DNA of 64,000 nucleotides from Stappia sp. TSB10P1A (GCF_900185725.1 NZ_FYAU01000036.1:496001-560000); one strand, 5' to 3'. Positions 35,530-44,855 are shown, counted from the stretch's first letter. The notes: generated by a model from the sequence alone, not told the origin. Numbers and translations: made by a program.

Positions 35530-37071
35530 ATGAGTGACCAGGAAGCGCGCGCCGGACGGCGCGGCCGGGCGGCAAGGACGGAAAAGCGACGCGGATCGCA
35601 GGCGGCCGGCGCCCTGCCCTATATTTCCCGCAACCTGCCGGTCTACGACATTCTCAGCGACGAGGGCGCCGAGCTGATCGAGGCCAATGCCGACCGGCTG
35701 CTGGCCGAGATCGGCCTGGAATTCCGCGACGATCCCGAGACCATCGCGATCTGGAAGGCGGCCGGCGCCGAGGTTTCGGGCGAGCGCGTGCGCTTTCCGA
35801 AAGGCATGCTGCGCGAGCTCGTCAAGACCGCGCCCTCGCAATTCGTCCAGCACGCCCGCAACCCGGAGCGCAACGTCGTCATCGGCGGCAACAACACCGT
35901 CTTCGCGCCGGTCTACGGCCCGCCCTTCGTCACCGACCTCGACAAGGGCCGCCGCTACGGCACCATCGAGGACTTCCGCAATTTCGTGAAACTGTCCTAC
36001 GCCTCGCCCTGGCTGCACCATTCGGGCGGCACGGTGTGCGAGCCCGTCGACCTGCCGGTCAACAAGCGGCATTTCGACATGGTCTATGCCCATCTGAAAT
36101 ATTCCGACAAGCCGTTCATGGGCTCGGTCACCGCGCCGGAGCGGGCGCGCGATTCCGTCGCCATGGCCGAGCTGGTCTTCGGCAAGGAGTTCGTCGACCA
36201 GAACTGCGTGATGATCCAGCTCATCAACGCCAATTCGCCGCTGGTCTATGACGCGACCATGCTCGGCGCGCTCAAGGTCTATGCGGCGGCCAACCAGGCC
36301 TGCATCGTCTCGCCCTTCATCCTCGCCGGCGCGATGAGCCCGGTGACGGTCGCCGGCACCCTGTCGCAGGTGCTGGCCGAGGCGCTGGCCGGCTGCGCGC
36401 TGACCCAGCTCGTGCGTCCCGGCGCGCCGGTCGTCTTCGGCGCCTTCGTCTCCTCGATCTCGATGCAGTCCGGCGCGCCCACCTTCGGCTCGCCGGAGGG
36501 CAGCCTGCTGCTCAACGGCGCGGCCAAGCTTGCGCGGCGCGCGGGCCTGCCCTTCCGCTCCGGCGGCTCCTTCACCTCGTCAAAGACCCCGGACGCCCAG
36601 TCGGCGCAGGAGTCCGCCCAGACCATCCTGGCGACGCTGCTGTCGGGGGTGAACTTCTGCCTGCACGCCGCCGGCTGGCTGGAGGGCGGGCTGTGCTCGT
36701 CCTACGAGAAATTCGTCATGGACGCCGACCAGCTCGGCATGATGCATGTCCTTGCCAAGGGCATCGACCTCTCGGAGGAAGCGCAGGCGATGGACGCCCT
36801 CGCCGAGGTCGGGCCGGGCGGGCATTTCCTCGGCGCCCTGCACACCCAGCGCAATTTCGAGACCGCCTTCTATCGCTCGGAGATCGCCGACAACAACTCC
36901 TTCGAGCAGTGGAGCGCCGATGGCGGGCTGGATGCCGCCTGGCGGGCGAACCGGAAGTGGAAGCAGATGCTCGCCGACTACGAGGCGCCGGCGCTCGACC
37001 CGGCGATCGACGACGCCCTGATCGGCTTCATGGCCCGCCGCAAGGCCGAGTTCCCCGACAGCAACGTCTAG
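35530..37071 (+). CDS. MttB-family quaternary-amine:corrinoid methyltransferase (non-pyrrolysine)
   Basis: Member of the trimethylamine methyltransferase superfamily (513 aa). No in-frame amber codon occurs anywhere, so it is the non-pyrrolysine type, whose characterised members demethylate glycine betaine or other quaternary amines onto a corrinoid protein. TIM-barrel landmarks include G-L-E-F-R-D-D-P-E, V-I-G-G-N-N-T-V-F-A-P-V-Y-G-P-P-F, H-H-S-G-G-T-V-C-E-P and P-G-G-H-F-L. The start at 35530 is preferred (AGAGGAC upstream) over a TTG nine bases earlier. The first 30 residues are Arg-rich (G-R-R-G-R-A-A-R, E-K-R-R-G), recalling the Arg tails of the other one-carbon proteins. The partner corrinoid protein is encoded at the left window edge. 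Confidence 0.9.
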   Translation: MSDQEARAGRRGRAARTEKRRGSQAAGALPYISRNLPVYDILSDEGAELIEANADRLLAEIGLEFRDDPETIAIWKAAGAEVSGERVRFPKGMLRELVKTAPSQFVQHARNPERNVVIGGNNTVFAPVYGPPFVTDLDKGRRYGTIEDFRNFVKLSYASPWLHHSGGTVCEPVDLPVNKRHFDMVYAHLKYSDKPFMGSVTAPERARDSVAMAELVFGKEFVDQNCVMIQLINANSPLVYDATMLGALKVYAAANQACIVSPFILAGAMSPVTVAGTLSQVLAEALAGCALTQLVRPGAPVVFGAFVSSISMQSGAPTFGSPEGSLLLNGAAKLARRAGLPFRSGGSFTSSKTPDAQSAQESAQTILATLLSGVNFCLHAAGWLEGGLCSSYEKFVMDADQLGMMHVLAKGIDLSEEAQAMDALAEVGPGGHFLGALHTQRNFETAFYRSEIADNNSFEQWSADGGLDAAWRANRKWKQMLADYEAPALDPAIDDALIGFMARRKAEFPDSNV

Positions 37072-37215
37072 GGTCCGGCAGGAGCCTCTGGGGGCCTCCG
37101 GCGGGGGGTCTTTGGGGGGCTCTGACCGTTTTTTTTGGGCGCGCGCCACGCTCACGCGCGCCGTTTGCCGCCGAACGCCGATTTCGAGACGGCATTCTCA
37201 AAAATCGGGCGAATT

Positions 37216-37242
37216 GAGACGGAATTTCGCAAAATTCGTCTC
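37216..37242. other. AT-rich hairpin between convergent mttB and soxG
   Basis: GAGACGGAATTT pairs with AAATTCGTCTC (one bulged G) across a loop of four bases. A related GAGACGGCATTCTC begins at 37185. It sits in a 252-bp intergenic region that is much less GC-rich than the flanking genes and contains a second hairpin at 37138-37162. Confidence 0.5.
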
Positions 37243-37254
37243 GAAAATTGAGAG

Positions 37255-37285
37255 CCCTGCAATCTCAACGGGTTGCAGGGTTTTT
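37255..37285 (+). terminator. Intrinsic terminator of the mttB-family gene
   Basis: CCCTGCAA (37255-37262) pairs with TTGCAGGG (37273-37280), followed immediately by TTTTT, a textbook Rho-independent terminator for the plus strand. Confidence 0.9.
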
Positions 37286-37323
37286 CGCGCGATTTTCCGT
37301 GATTTTCCGTGATTCTGGGGGCG

Positions 37324-37965
37324 TTACAGCACCGCGCCCGGCTCGCCGACCCGGTAGCCGAATTCCAGCGCCGCGTCGGTCATCCAGTCGATCAGCGCGT
37401 CGGCAAGGCTCGACGGCGCCAGCACGTCGAACACCGTTTCGCTGCGCCGCAGAATCACCGCCGGGATCTGGTGGATCACCGATTGCGCCAGCGCTCCGGC
37501 CGGAAACGCGGCCGGGTCGAAGTCGATGGCGACCGCCTTGTTGAGCACCTCGGACGCCGCCTCGCCCTCGATCCGGACGATCCGGCGGGCGCCGGCGAGA
37601 TCGACCACGGCGGCGTCTTCCGCCTCGAGCGCGCCGTCGACGCGGGCCGTGTCCTCGGCCGCCGCGCCGAGATAGATGAACCGGCCGAAGGCGATCCAGC
37701 AGACCAGCGCCGACGGGCTTTCGGTGAAGCGGCCGGGCCGTCCCGGCAGGGTCGTTCCGGCCAGGTCCGAGAGGGTTTTCGTTACTTTTTCCAGATGGTT
37801 AGGCCATGCGCCGACCTCCAGAAGCGCCCCAGTGGAAAGCTCCCTGAGGGTCAGCGCCGGGGGCTCCGCGCCCGCCGCCTCGCCCGGCACCAGCCGGCCG
37901 ACCACCGGTCTTGCGACCGTCGTTTGGGGCTCGGTTCGGGGTTGCTCGTTGCTGACGTCAGACAT
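37324..37965 (-). CDS. soxG: Sarcosine oxidase gamma subunit
   Basis: SoxG (213 aa), the small structural subunit of heterotetrameric sarcosine oxidase, related to the folate domain of GcvT. The core runs from S-G-R-F/P-G-R-F-T-E-S through I-A-F-G-R-F-I-Y-L-G to a C-terminal A-L-E-F-G-Y. The first 45 residues are variable and Pro/Ala-rich. The ATG at 37965 is used because GGGAG precedes it; it lies inside the end of soxA (eight-base overlap), so translation is coupled. It ends 38 bases from the mttB terminator, transcribed from the other side. Confidence 0.88.
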   Translation of the reverse strand: MSDVSNEQPRTEPQTTVARPVVGRLVPGEAAGAEPPALTLRELSTGALLEVGAWPNHLEKVTKTLSDLAGTTLPGRPGRFTESPSALVCWIAFGRFIYLGAAAEDTARVDGALEAEDAAVVDLAGARRIVRIEGEAASEVLNKAVAIDFDPAAFPAGALAQSVIHQIPAVILRRSETVFDVLAPSSLADALIDWMTDAALEFGYRVGEPGAVL

Positions 37966-40948
37966 GCATTCGGCTCCCGTCGGGGTCATAGAAGCAGGGA
38001 TCGGCGACGGTCACCGCCACCCGCTCGTCCTTCAGCGGGAAGGCCGCCTCCAGCACCTCGCCGTGGCGGTCGCGGCCACGGGACAGGAAGGCGAGCGCGA
38101 TGTTGGCGCCAAGCGCCGGCGACCAGGTCACGGCGGTGACATGGCCCAGACTCGCCCCTCCGCCGGGCAGGGTCAAGTGGCTGCCTGCGCGGATCGCCTG
38201 CCCGTCCCGCGACACCAGCCCGACCAGAACCGGCCGTTCCGGGTCGACGAAGGCCGGCCGCTGGGTCATCGTCGAGCCGACATACGGCTTCTTCCGCGAC
38301 GCCATGCCGCCGAGCCCGACATCGGCGAGCGTCGTCCGCCCGTCCATTTCAGCGCCGGTTATATGCCCCTTCTCGATGCGCAGCGTGCCGAGCGCCTCCA
38401 TGCCGTAGGGCATGATTCCATTGGGTTTTCCGGCCTCGATCAAGGTCTCCCAGACGGCAAGGCCGGCCGGCCAGTCGCAATAGACCTCGTAGGCCAGCTC
38501 GCCCGAAAACGACAGCCGCGCGATCATCACCGGCGCCCCGGCGATGCGCCCGCGCACGATCCCCATATGCGGGCAGGCCTCGGTCGAGACGTCGCCCTCG
38601 CCGAGCGCGGCCTGCAGCACCTTGCGCGCCTGCGGCCCGGCCACCGCCATGCCGGCGAAGCGGTCGGTCACCGAGGTGACATGGACGCGCAGCTCCGGCC
38701 AGACCACCTCCAGATAGTGCTCCATATGGGCCAGCACCGCGCCGGCATTGGCCGTCGTGGTCGTCACGAGAAAGCGGTTCGGCGCCAGCCGCCAGGCGGT
38801 TCCGTCGTCGAACATGATGCCGTCCTCGCGCAGCATGACGCCGTAACGCGCCTTGCCGACCGGCAGCTTGGCAAAGCCCCCGGTGTAGAGCCGGTTGAGG
38901 AATTCGCCCGCGTCCGGGCCCTGCACGTCGATCTTGCCCAGCGTCGAAACGTCAACGATGCCAACGCGCTGGCGCACGGCCGTCGCCTCGCGGATATAGG
39001 CATCGCGCAAAGTTTCGCCCGGCCCGATATAGGCGCGCGGGCGCATCCACAGGCCCGCCGTCATCATCTCGGCGCCCTTCGCCACATGCCAGTCGTGCAA
39101 GGGCGTGCGGCGCACCGGCGCGAAGTGATGGCCGGTCTCGCGGCCGGCCAGCGCGCCGATGGTCACCGCCGTCCAGGGCATGCGGAAGCGGGTCGTGCCG
39201 ACCTGAGGCGCGGTCAAGCCCCGCGCCCGCGCCATCAGGGCGATGGCGTTGACGTTGGAGGTCTTGCCCTGGTCGGCGGCCATGCCGAGCGTCGTGTAGC
39301 GCTTCAGGTGCTCGACCGAGCGGAAGCCCTCGCGATTGGCGAGGTCCACATCGTCCGCGGTGACGTCGTGCTGGAAGTCGACGAAGCGCTTGGCCCCACC
39401 GGTCGCCGGCACGTCGAAGAGCGGGAACGGCAGTTCGGCGCCGGCCAGTTGTCCCGACAGCGCGGGCAGCGAAATATCGCGGTTTTCTGCCGTTTTTCCG
39501 CAGGCGTTCGCCGCCGTCCGGCCGGCTTCGAGGCCCGCGGCAAGGCAGCCGGCAAGGTCGAGCGTGCCGGCGCAGGCCCCTGCCGCCGTCCAGGCCTCGC
39601 GGGCGGCTCCCGGCACGAAGGACTGCAGCGCCGCGTCGAAAACCGGCGCGCTGCCCGCCTGGCTCGCCAGATGCACGCTCGGCGTCCAGCCGCCGGAGAC
39701 GAGAAGCGCGTCGCAGCCGGGCTGCATGACATTGGCGCCGAGCGCGCCGGAGATGGGATCGAAGCCGCGAATGTCGATGCCGGCCAAGGCCTTGCGCCCC
39801 CGTGTCGCGGCAACGACCGCGCCGGTTTCGAGGCGAATGCCCCGCGCGCCGAGCGCTGCGGCAAGGGCCGGATCGATCTCGCGGCGCGGGTCGACCACCG
39901 CCTTGATCGACACGCCGAGGTCGGCAAGCTGGATCGCGGTGCGGGCGCCACCGTCATTGTTGGCGAAGACCACCACGGACGCGCCGACGGCAACGCCGTA
40001 GCGCGTCGCATGGGCAAGGCCGGCCGAGGCCAGCATGACGCCCGGCGCATCGTTGCCGGAAAAGACCAGCGGCCGCTCGATGGCGCCGGTCGCCAGCACC
40101 ACATGACGGGCGTGGATGGTCCAGTGGCGCTGGCGCGGCTCGAAGGGCGCCGGCTTGCGCTTGTGGTCGGCGACCCGCTCGACCGCGCCGAGCACGTTGC
40201 CGTCGAAATAGCCGTAGACGCTGGTGCGCGGCAGGATGCGGCCGCCGCCCGCCTCGATCTCGCGCAAGGCGCCGTCGATCCACTCGGCCGGCGCCAGTCC
40301 GTCGAGATGCACGCCGTCCTCGAAAAGACGGCCGCCGGCTCGCGCATTCTCGTCGGCCAGGATGACGCGCAGGCCGGCGGCGGTCGCTGCGCGCGCGGCC
40401 ATCAGGCCGGCGGGTCCGGCACCGACCACCAGCACGTCGCAGAACGCGTTGGTCTTCTCGTAGCGGTCGGGATCGGCAAGGTGGGTGGCGCGGCCGAGGC
40501 CCGCCGCCTTGCGGATGAAGCGCTCGCAGAAATGCCAAGTCGCCTGACCGGTTCCCATGAAGGTCTTGTAGTAGAAACCGGCGGAAAACAGCGGCGAAAG
40601 CAGGTCGTTGACCGCCATCATGTCGAAGGAGAGCGACGGCCAGCGGTTCTGGCTGGCCGCTTCCAGCCCGCCGTAAAGCTCCGTCATCGTGGCACGGGTG
40701 TTGGGCTCCTGCCGGGCGCCGTCGCGCAGTTCGACCAGCGCGTTGGCCTCTTCGGGGCCTGCGCCCATGACGCCGCGCGGGCGGTGGTACTTGAAGCTGC
40801 GGCCGACCAGCACCCGGCCGGAGGCGAGCAGCGCGGAGGCCAGCGTGTCGCCGGCAAAGCCCTGCATCGGCTCGCCGTCGAAGCGGAAGGCGAGCGGCCG
40901 CGAGCGGTCGAGATGGCTGCCGCCCTGGGGAAGCCGGTAGCCGCTCAT
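37958..40948 (-). CDS. soxA: Sarcosine oxidase alpha subunit
   Basis: SoxA (996 aa) carries NAD+, part of the flavin site and the folate-dependent formaldehyde-capture domain of heterotetrameric sarcosine oxidase. The complex converts sarcosine to glycine, peroxide and methylene-THF. An N-terminal Fer2_4-like domain (about 18-100) lacks cluster cysteines, as usual. A Rossmann segment V-V-G-A-G-P-A-G-L-M-A-A-R (174-186) and the D-E-N-A-R-A-G-G loop follow, with a C-terminal GcvT/aminomethyltransferase domain from about 600 (S-F-S-G-E-L-A-Y-E-V-Y). Its ATG overlaps the soxD stop by four bases, and its end overlaps soxG. Confidence 0.95.
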   Translation of the reverse strand: MSGYRLPQGGSHLDRSRPLAFRFDGEPMQGFAGDTLASALLASGRVLVGRSFKYHRPRGVMGAGPEEANALVELRDGARQEPNTRATMTELYGGLEAASQNRWPSLSFDMMAVNDLLSPLFSAGFYYKTFMGTGQATWHFCERFIRKAAGLGRATHLADPDRYEKTNAFCDVLVVGAGPAGLMAARAATAAGLRVILADENARAGGRLFEDGVHLDGLAPAEWIDGALREIEAGGGRILPRTSVYGYFDGNVLGAVERVADHKRKPAPFEPRQRHWTIHARHVVLATGAIERPLVFSGNDAPGVMLASAGLAHATRYGVAVGASVVVFANNDGGARTAIQLADLGVSIKAVVDPRREIDPALAAALGARGIRLETGAVVAATRGRKALAGIDIRGFDPISGALGANVMQPGCDALLVSGGWTPSVHLASQAGSAPVFDAALQSFVPGAAREAWTAAGACAGTLDLAGCLAAGLEAGRTAANACGKTAENRDISLPALSGQLAGAELPFPLFDVPATGGAKRFVDFQHDVTADDVDLANREGFRSVEHLKRYTTLGMAADQGKTSNVNAIALMARARGLTAPQVGTTRFRMPWTAVTIGALAGRETGHHFAPVRRTPLHDWHVAKGAEMMTAGLWMRPRAYIGPGETLRDAYIREATAVRQRVGIVDVSTLGKIDVQGPDAGEFLNRLYTGGFAKLPVGKARYGVMLREDGIMFDDGTAWRLAPNRFLVTTTTANAGAVLAHMEHYLEVVWPELRVHVTSVTDRFAGMAVAGPQARKVLQAALGEGDVSTEACPHMGIVRGRIAGAPVMIARLSFSGELAYEVYCDWPAGLAVWETLIEAGKPNGIMPYGMEALGTLRIEKGHITGAEMDGRTTLADVGLGGMASRKKPYVGSTMTQRPAFVDPERPVLVGLVSRDGQAIRAGSHLTLPGGGASLGHVTAVTWSPALGANIALAFLSRGRDRHGEVLEAAFPLKDERVAVTVADPCFYDPDGSRMHV

Positions 40949-41238
40949 GCGCCCGCTCCCGGCATGCGCGCGGCCTCGCCGGCAAAGCGGCCGGCCATCT
41001 CGACGCGGGTGATCTCGTGGGTCAGCGTGTCGCGCGTCACCAGCAGCCAGTGGCGGCAGCCGCCGATATGGTGCCAGAGCTCGACATGGCGCCCGCGCGG
41101 GTTTTCCCGCTCGAAGACATAGGCGACATGGGCGTCGGTGTCGGTGACGGAGAGATCCGGCCGGCGGACGGTGCCGTCGCCGCCATAGGAGAACTCGGCG
41201 ACGCCGCGCGGCCCGCAGCAGGGACAATGGATGCGCAT
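40945..41238 (-). CDS. soxD: Sarcosine oxidase delta subunit
   Basis: SoxD (97 aa) is the zinc-binding small subunit of heterotetrameric sarcosine oxidase. The zinc ligands seen in characterised SoxD are present: C5-P-C-C8 near the start, and H57 with C61 in W-H-H-I-G-G-C-R. It begins with M-R-I-H-C-P, the usual family start; longer in-frame versions extending into soxB are not needed. It lies between soxB (14 bp upstream) and soxA (four-base overlap), giving the standard B-D-A-G gene order. Confidence 0.93.
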   Translation of the reverse strand: MRIHCPCCGPRGVAEFSYGGDGTVRRPDLSVTDTDAHVAYVFERENPRGRHVELWHHIGGCRHWLLVTRDTLTHEITRVEMAGRFAGEAARMPGAGA

Positions 41239-41252
41239 GGGCGGGCGTCCTC

Positions 41253-42512
41253 TCAGTGCATCTTCGGATAGGGGCCGGCGCCGCGCTCGTCGAGGACGTA
41301 GCCGCGCTGGAACCGGTCGAGCGTGAAGGGGGCGTTGAGCGGGTGCGGCTCGTCCTTGGCCATGGTCCAGGCGAAGCACCAGCCGGAGGCGGGCGTTGCC
41401 TTGAAGCCGCCGTAGCACCAGCCGGCATTGAGATAGAGCCCGGGCAGCGGCCCGGTGGCGATGATCGGGCTGCCGTCCATGCTCATGTCCATGATGCCGC
41501 CCCAGTTGCGCAGCAGCCGCAGCCGCGAGACGAAGGGCAGCATCACGCTCACCTCCGACATGACATGCTCGACCACCGGCAGGTTGCCCCGCTGGGCGTA
41601 GGAATTGTACTTGTCGATGTCGCCACCGAAGACCAGACCGCCCTTGTCGGACTGGGAAATGTAGAGGTGGCCGGCGCCGAAGGTGACGACGCAGTCGAGG
41701 ATCGGCTTGACCGGCTCGGAGACGAAGGCCTGCAGCACGTGGCTTTCAATGGGAAGGCGCTCGATGCCGGCAAGGCGCAGCACCTGCGAGGTGCTGCCGG
41801 CCACGGCAACGCCGACCTTGGGCGCGCGGATCTCGCCGCGCGTCGTCTCGACGCCGACGATCCGCCCGCCCTCGCGCAGGAAGCCCGTGACCTCGCAATT
41901 CTCGATGATGTCGACGCCGCGCGCATCGGCCGCGCGCGCGTAGCCCCAGGCGACCGCGTCGTGGCGGGCGGTGCCGGCGCGCGGCTGCAACAGCCCGCCA
42001 AGCACCGGAAAGCGGGCGTCCGGCGACATGTCGAGGCCGGGCACCCTGCGCGCGACCTCCTCGCGGCCGAGAAGTTCGGCATCGATGCCTTCCAGCCGCA
42101 TGGAGTTGCCGCGCCGGGCGTAGTCGTCGAGCTGGGACGGGGTGTGCGCCAGGTTGAGGATGCCGCGCTGGGAGAACATCACATTGTAGTTGAGGTCGAG
42201 CGACAGGCCCTCCCACAGCTTCATCGACCACTCGTAGAAGCGGTTGTTGCCGGGCAGCATGTAGTTGGAGCGCACGATGGTGGTGTTGCGGCCGATATTG
42301 CCGGAACCGAGCCAGCCCTTTTCCAGCACGGCGATATTGGTGAGACCGTGCTCCTTGGCGAGATAATAGGCGGTCGAAAGACCATGACCGCCGCCGCCGA
42401 CGATGATGGCATCGTAGGCCGGTTTCGGATCGGGCTTGCGCCAGGCGGGCTGCCAGTCGCGGTGTCCGGACAGGGCGTTGCGCAGCAGCGAGAAGGCCGA
42501 ATATTTCTGCAA
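41253..42512 (-). CDS. soxB: Sarcosine oxidase beta subunit
   Basis: SoxB (419 aa) bears the FAD and FMN sites where sarcosine is oxidised. The dinucleotide-binding motif I-I-V-G-G-G-G-H-G-L-S-T-A lies at 36-48. W-L-G-S-G-N-I-G-R-N-T and the C-terminal G-W-C-Y-G-G-F-K-A-T-P follow. I place the start at the TTG at 42512 (M-Q-K-Y-S-A-F), because AGGAAGGA lies just upstream and this matches the family N-terminus; an in-frame TTG at 42548 has no Shine-Dalgarno and would add 12 residues. It is the promoter-proximal gene of soxBDAG. Confidence 0.94.
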   Translation of the reverse strand: MQKYSAFSLLRNALSGHRDWQPAWRKPDPKPAYDAIIVGGGGHGLSTAYYLAKEHGLTNIAVLEKGWLGSGNIGRNTTIVRSNYMLPGNNRFYEWSMKLWEGLSLDLNYNVMFSQRGILNLAHTPSQLDDYARRGNSMRLEGIDAELLGREEVARRVPGLDMSPDARFPVLGGLLQPRAGTARHDAVAWGYARAADARGVDIIENCEVTGFLREGGRIVGVETTRGEIRAPKVGVAVAGSTSQVLRLAGIERLPIESHVLQAFVSEPVKPILDCVVTFGAGHLYISQSDKGGLVFGGDIDKYNSYAQRGNLPVVEHVMSEVSVMLPFVSRLRLLRNWGGIMDMSMDGSPIIATGPLPGLYLNAGWCYGGFKATPASGWCFAWTMAKDEPHPLNAPFTLDRFQRGYVLDERGAGPYPKMH

Positions 42513-42651
42513 GGGCGAGAGGTCCTTCCTGATGGCGGGCCCGGTCAAAAACGGAGGGCGGATGCCAGCCTAGCCCGGCGGCGGCAAAGGCCCAATGGCC
42601 GAAATCCGTCCCGCCGCTGTCGCATTTGCGACCCGCGCCGGGACCCGGCGG

Positions 42652-43605
42652 TCAGGCCGCCCCTTGCGCCCGCTCGCTTTCGGTCGGGAGACGTTCGAGC
42701 GAGGGTGCGAACTCGGTCAGCATGCGGCGGCGGAAGATCTGCACCGCCTCGCGCTGCAGGTCGTCGGGACGGAACAGCATGAAATAGCCGAAGCCGGAGG
42801 CGGCGGTGACGGCGAGCGGGGCCGCGAGCCGCCCTTCGGCGATGTCACGCGCGGCAAGCCGGCGGTCGGCGACGACGAGCCCGCCCTCGCGGGCGGCGAA
42901 ATCCAGCGCCATATAGGCGGTGTCGAAGACGACGCCCTGCGGCAGGGTGGCGGCGACGCCGGCGGCGCGCAGCAGCTCCACCCAGGCTGTGTGGCGGCCG
43001 GCCTCGTTGCGGATGTGGATGACGGTCTCGCGGGCAAGCGCCGCGGCGATCCCCTCCTCGCGCAGGCGCGGCGCCATGTCCGGCCGGCACAGGAGGGTCA
43101 GCTCCTCCATCCACAACAGGTCCATCACCTGGTCGGTGACGCGCGGGCGGGAGAAGACGACGGCCGCGTCATGCACGGTGCTGTCGAGGCTTTCCAGCAC
43201 GTAGGGCGTATCGATCTCGATGGAGACGCCGCCCTGCGCGCGGCAGGTCTCGATGATCGGCGCGGCCATGCGGATGGCGAAGGACGGCGGCAGGGCAAGG
43301 CGCAGCGTGCCGCCCCGGTCGATCTCGCAGATAGCGTTGAGCCCGGCCTGCAGCCGGTCGAGCGCCGGGGTGACATTGGCGATCAGGTCCTGGCCGGCGG
43401 CGGTGAGCGCCAGCGAGGAGCCGCGCCGCTCGAACAGTTGGGCGCCGATCACCTCCTCCAGGTTCAGGATATGGCGGCTGATGGCGCTCTGGGTGACGCC
43501 GAGGCTTTCGGCCGCACGGGTGAAGCTCATCTGGCGTGCGGCGGCCTCGAAGGCGCGCAGCGAATTGAGCGGCAGCCGGCGGCGGTCGATCGGGCTTGTG
43601 GTCAT
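42652..43605 (-). CDS. LysR-type regulator, GcvA-like
   Basis: LysR-family regulator (317 aa) with the helix-turn-helix at about 12-65: L-N-S-L-R-A-F-E-A-A-A-R and S-L-G-V-T-Q-S-A-I-S-R-H-I. The strand T-L-R-L-A-L-P-P-S-F starts the effector domain. The opening P-L-N-S-L-R-A-F-E-A is typical of GcvA-like proteins, which often govern amino-acid and one-carbon genes, so the adjacent sarcosine oxidase operon is a plausible target. The start at 43605 (M-T-T-S-P-I-D) matches family length; an upstream in-frame start would add 29 poorly conserved residues. It lies downstream of the iron-type alcohol dehydrogenase on the same strand. Confidence 0.85.
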   Translation of the reverse strand: MTTSPIDRRRLPLNSLRAFEAAARQMSFTRAAESLGVTQSAISRHILNLEEVIGAQLFERRGSSLALTAAGQDLIANVTPALDRLQAGLNAICEIDRGGTLRLALPPSFAIRMAAPIIETCRAQGGVSIEIDTPYVLESLDSTVHDAAVVFSRPRVTDQVMDLLWMEELTLLCRPDMAPRLREEGIAAALARETVIHIRNEAGRHTAWVELLRAAGVAATLPQGVVFDTAYMALDFAAREGGLVVADRRLAARDIAEGRLAAPLAVTAASGFGYFMLFRPDDLQREAVQIFRRRMLTEFAPSLERLPTESERAQGAA

Positions 43606-43706
43606 GCTTGCGGATCCCGGGCGGCGTGCATCCTCCCGCCGCTCGGCAAAGGCTACGACGGCGGCGGGCGCCTGCAAAGGGTTCATCCGCATTCCTCCCC
43701 GGATGG

Positions 43707-44855
43707 TCAGCCGAAGCCGAGCGCGCGCTCCGCCAGCAGCAGCAGGTCGTCATCGGTAACGAGGCGGCGGCTGGCATTGCGCATCGGGGCGTTCTCGGGC
43801 GCGGCCATGCGGGCAGCAAGACGCTCCGGCGGCAGACGATTGATGTCGGCGGCCAGCGACAGGCGAATGCCGAGGCGGCGAACAAGGCCGGAAAATGCCA
43901 TCGGCAGCTCACCGTAATGGGCGCAGCCGAAGGCGCGGGCGACCTCCGTATAAGCCTCCTCCTCCCCCTCCATCGACCAGCCGAGCGAGGCGGCCATGCC
44001 GATGGCGACGGCGCGGCCGTGATGGATCGGCACCAGGCTTGCCAGCGCATGGGCGATGTTGTGGGCCAGGCCGGTGCCGGCATTGTCGATGCCGATGCCG
44101 GCCCAGGTGGCGGCCAGCAGCATGGCGCCGCGCGCCTCCAGGTCGTTCGGCTCGGCGACGGCGCGGTCGATATTGGCCGTGGCGAGACGGATCGCCTCGT
44201 GGCAGATGCGGGAATTCTCGGCGAAGGCGGCCCGGCCCGTCGCCGCCTCCATGGCATGGACGATGGCGTCGACGCCGCAGGCCGCGGTGAGCTGCGGCGG
44301 CAGGCCGATGGTCAGGCGCGCGTCGAGCAGGGCGACATCGGGCTTCAGCGCCGGCGCCCAATACCAGTATTTGGTGCCGCCGGCATCGGAGATGACGGAA
44401 ACGGCGGTTGCCTCCGAGCCGGTGCCGGCGGTGGTCGGCACACAGACCAGCGGCACGCGCGCCACCGGCAGCGCGGCGGCGGCAAGCCGGTAGTCCTCGA
44501 GGTTGCCGTGGGCGCCGATCATCGCGGCGACGAGCTTGCCGGCATCGAGCGCCGAGCCGCCGCCGAGACAGACGACGGCACCGGCCCCCTCCTGGCGGGC
44601 GATGCGCACCGCCTCGGCCACGGCCGGCTCCTTCGGGTCGCTGAGGATCGCGTCATGGGTGACGACCCGGTGGCCGCCATCCTTGAGAAAGCCGGCGATG
44701 CGGGAGGTGAGACCGATACCGGTCAGGCCGTTGTCGGCGACCAGCAGAACGCAGGCGCCCGGGCCGGCAAGCTCGGCGACGATGGCGCCGATCTCGGCGC
44801 TGCGCCCCGGCCCGGCAACGATGCGCGGCACCTGGTTGGTGGTGAAAGGCTGCAA
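43707..44855 (-). CDS. Iron-containing alcohol dehydrogenase
   Basis: Group III metal-dependent alcohol dehydrogenase (382 aa). G-G-G-S-A-L-D at 98-104 binds the NAD(P) pyrophosphate. Metal ligands are D196, H200, H265 and H279, all present, so the enzyme should be active. The TTG start is preceded by GGGGAGGGGAGA. The substrate cannot be set by sequence; proximity to soxBDAG suggests it may handle an aldehyde or alcohol arising from methylamine oxidation, but maleylacetate reductase-like or sugar alcohol roles are equally possible. It precedes the LysR gene by 101 bp. Confidence 0.88.
   Translation of the reverse strand: MQPFTTNQVPRIVAGPGRSAEIGAIVAELAGPGACVLLVADNGLTGIGLTSRIAGFLKDGGHRVVTHDAILSDPKEPAVAEAVRIARQEGAGAVVCLGGGSALDAGKLVAAMIGAHGNLEDYRLAAAALPVARVPLVCVPTTAGTGSEATAVSVISDAGGTKYWYWAPALKPDVALLDARLTIGLPPQLTAACGVDAIVHAMEAATGRAAFAENSRICHEAIRLATANIDRAVAEPNDLEARGAMLLAATWAGIGIDNAGTGLAHNIAHALASLVPIHHGRAVAIGMAASLGWSMEGEEEAYTEVARAFGCAHYGELPMAFSGLVRRLGIRLSLAADINRLPPERLAARMAAPENAPMRNASRRLVTDDDLLLLAERALGFG

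Noticed and set aside
35530-37071. Pyrrolysine-containing trimethylamine methyltransferase
   Set aside because: No in-frame TAG occurs within the gene and no pylS/pylT-like genes are visible; it is the non-pyrrolysine type.
37676-41122. Very long open frame on the plus strand opposite soxA
   Set aside because: It is antisense to soxA/soxD, is Arg/Gly/His-rich and has no domain; it results from high GC.
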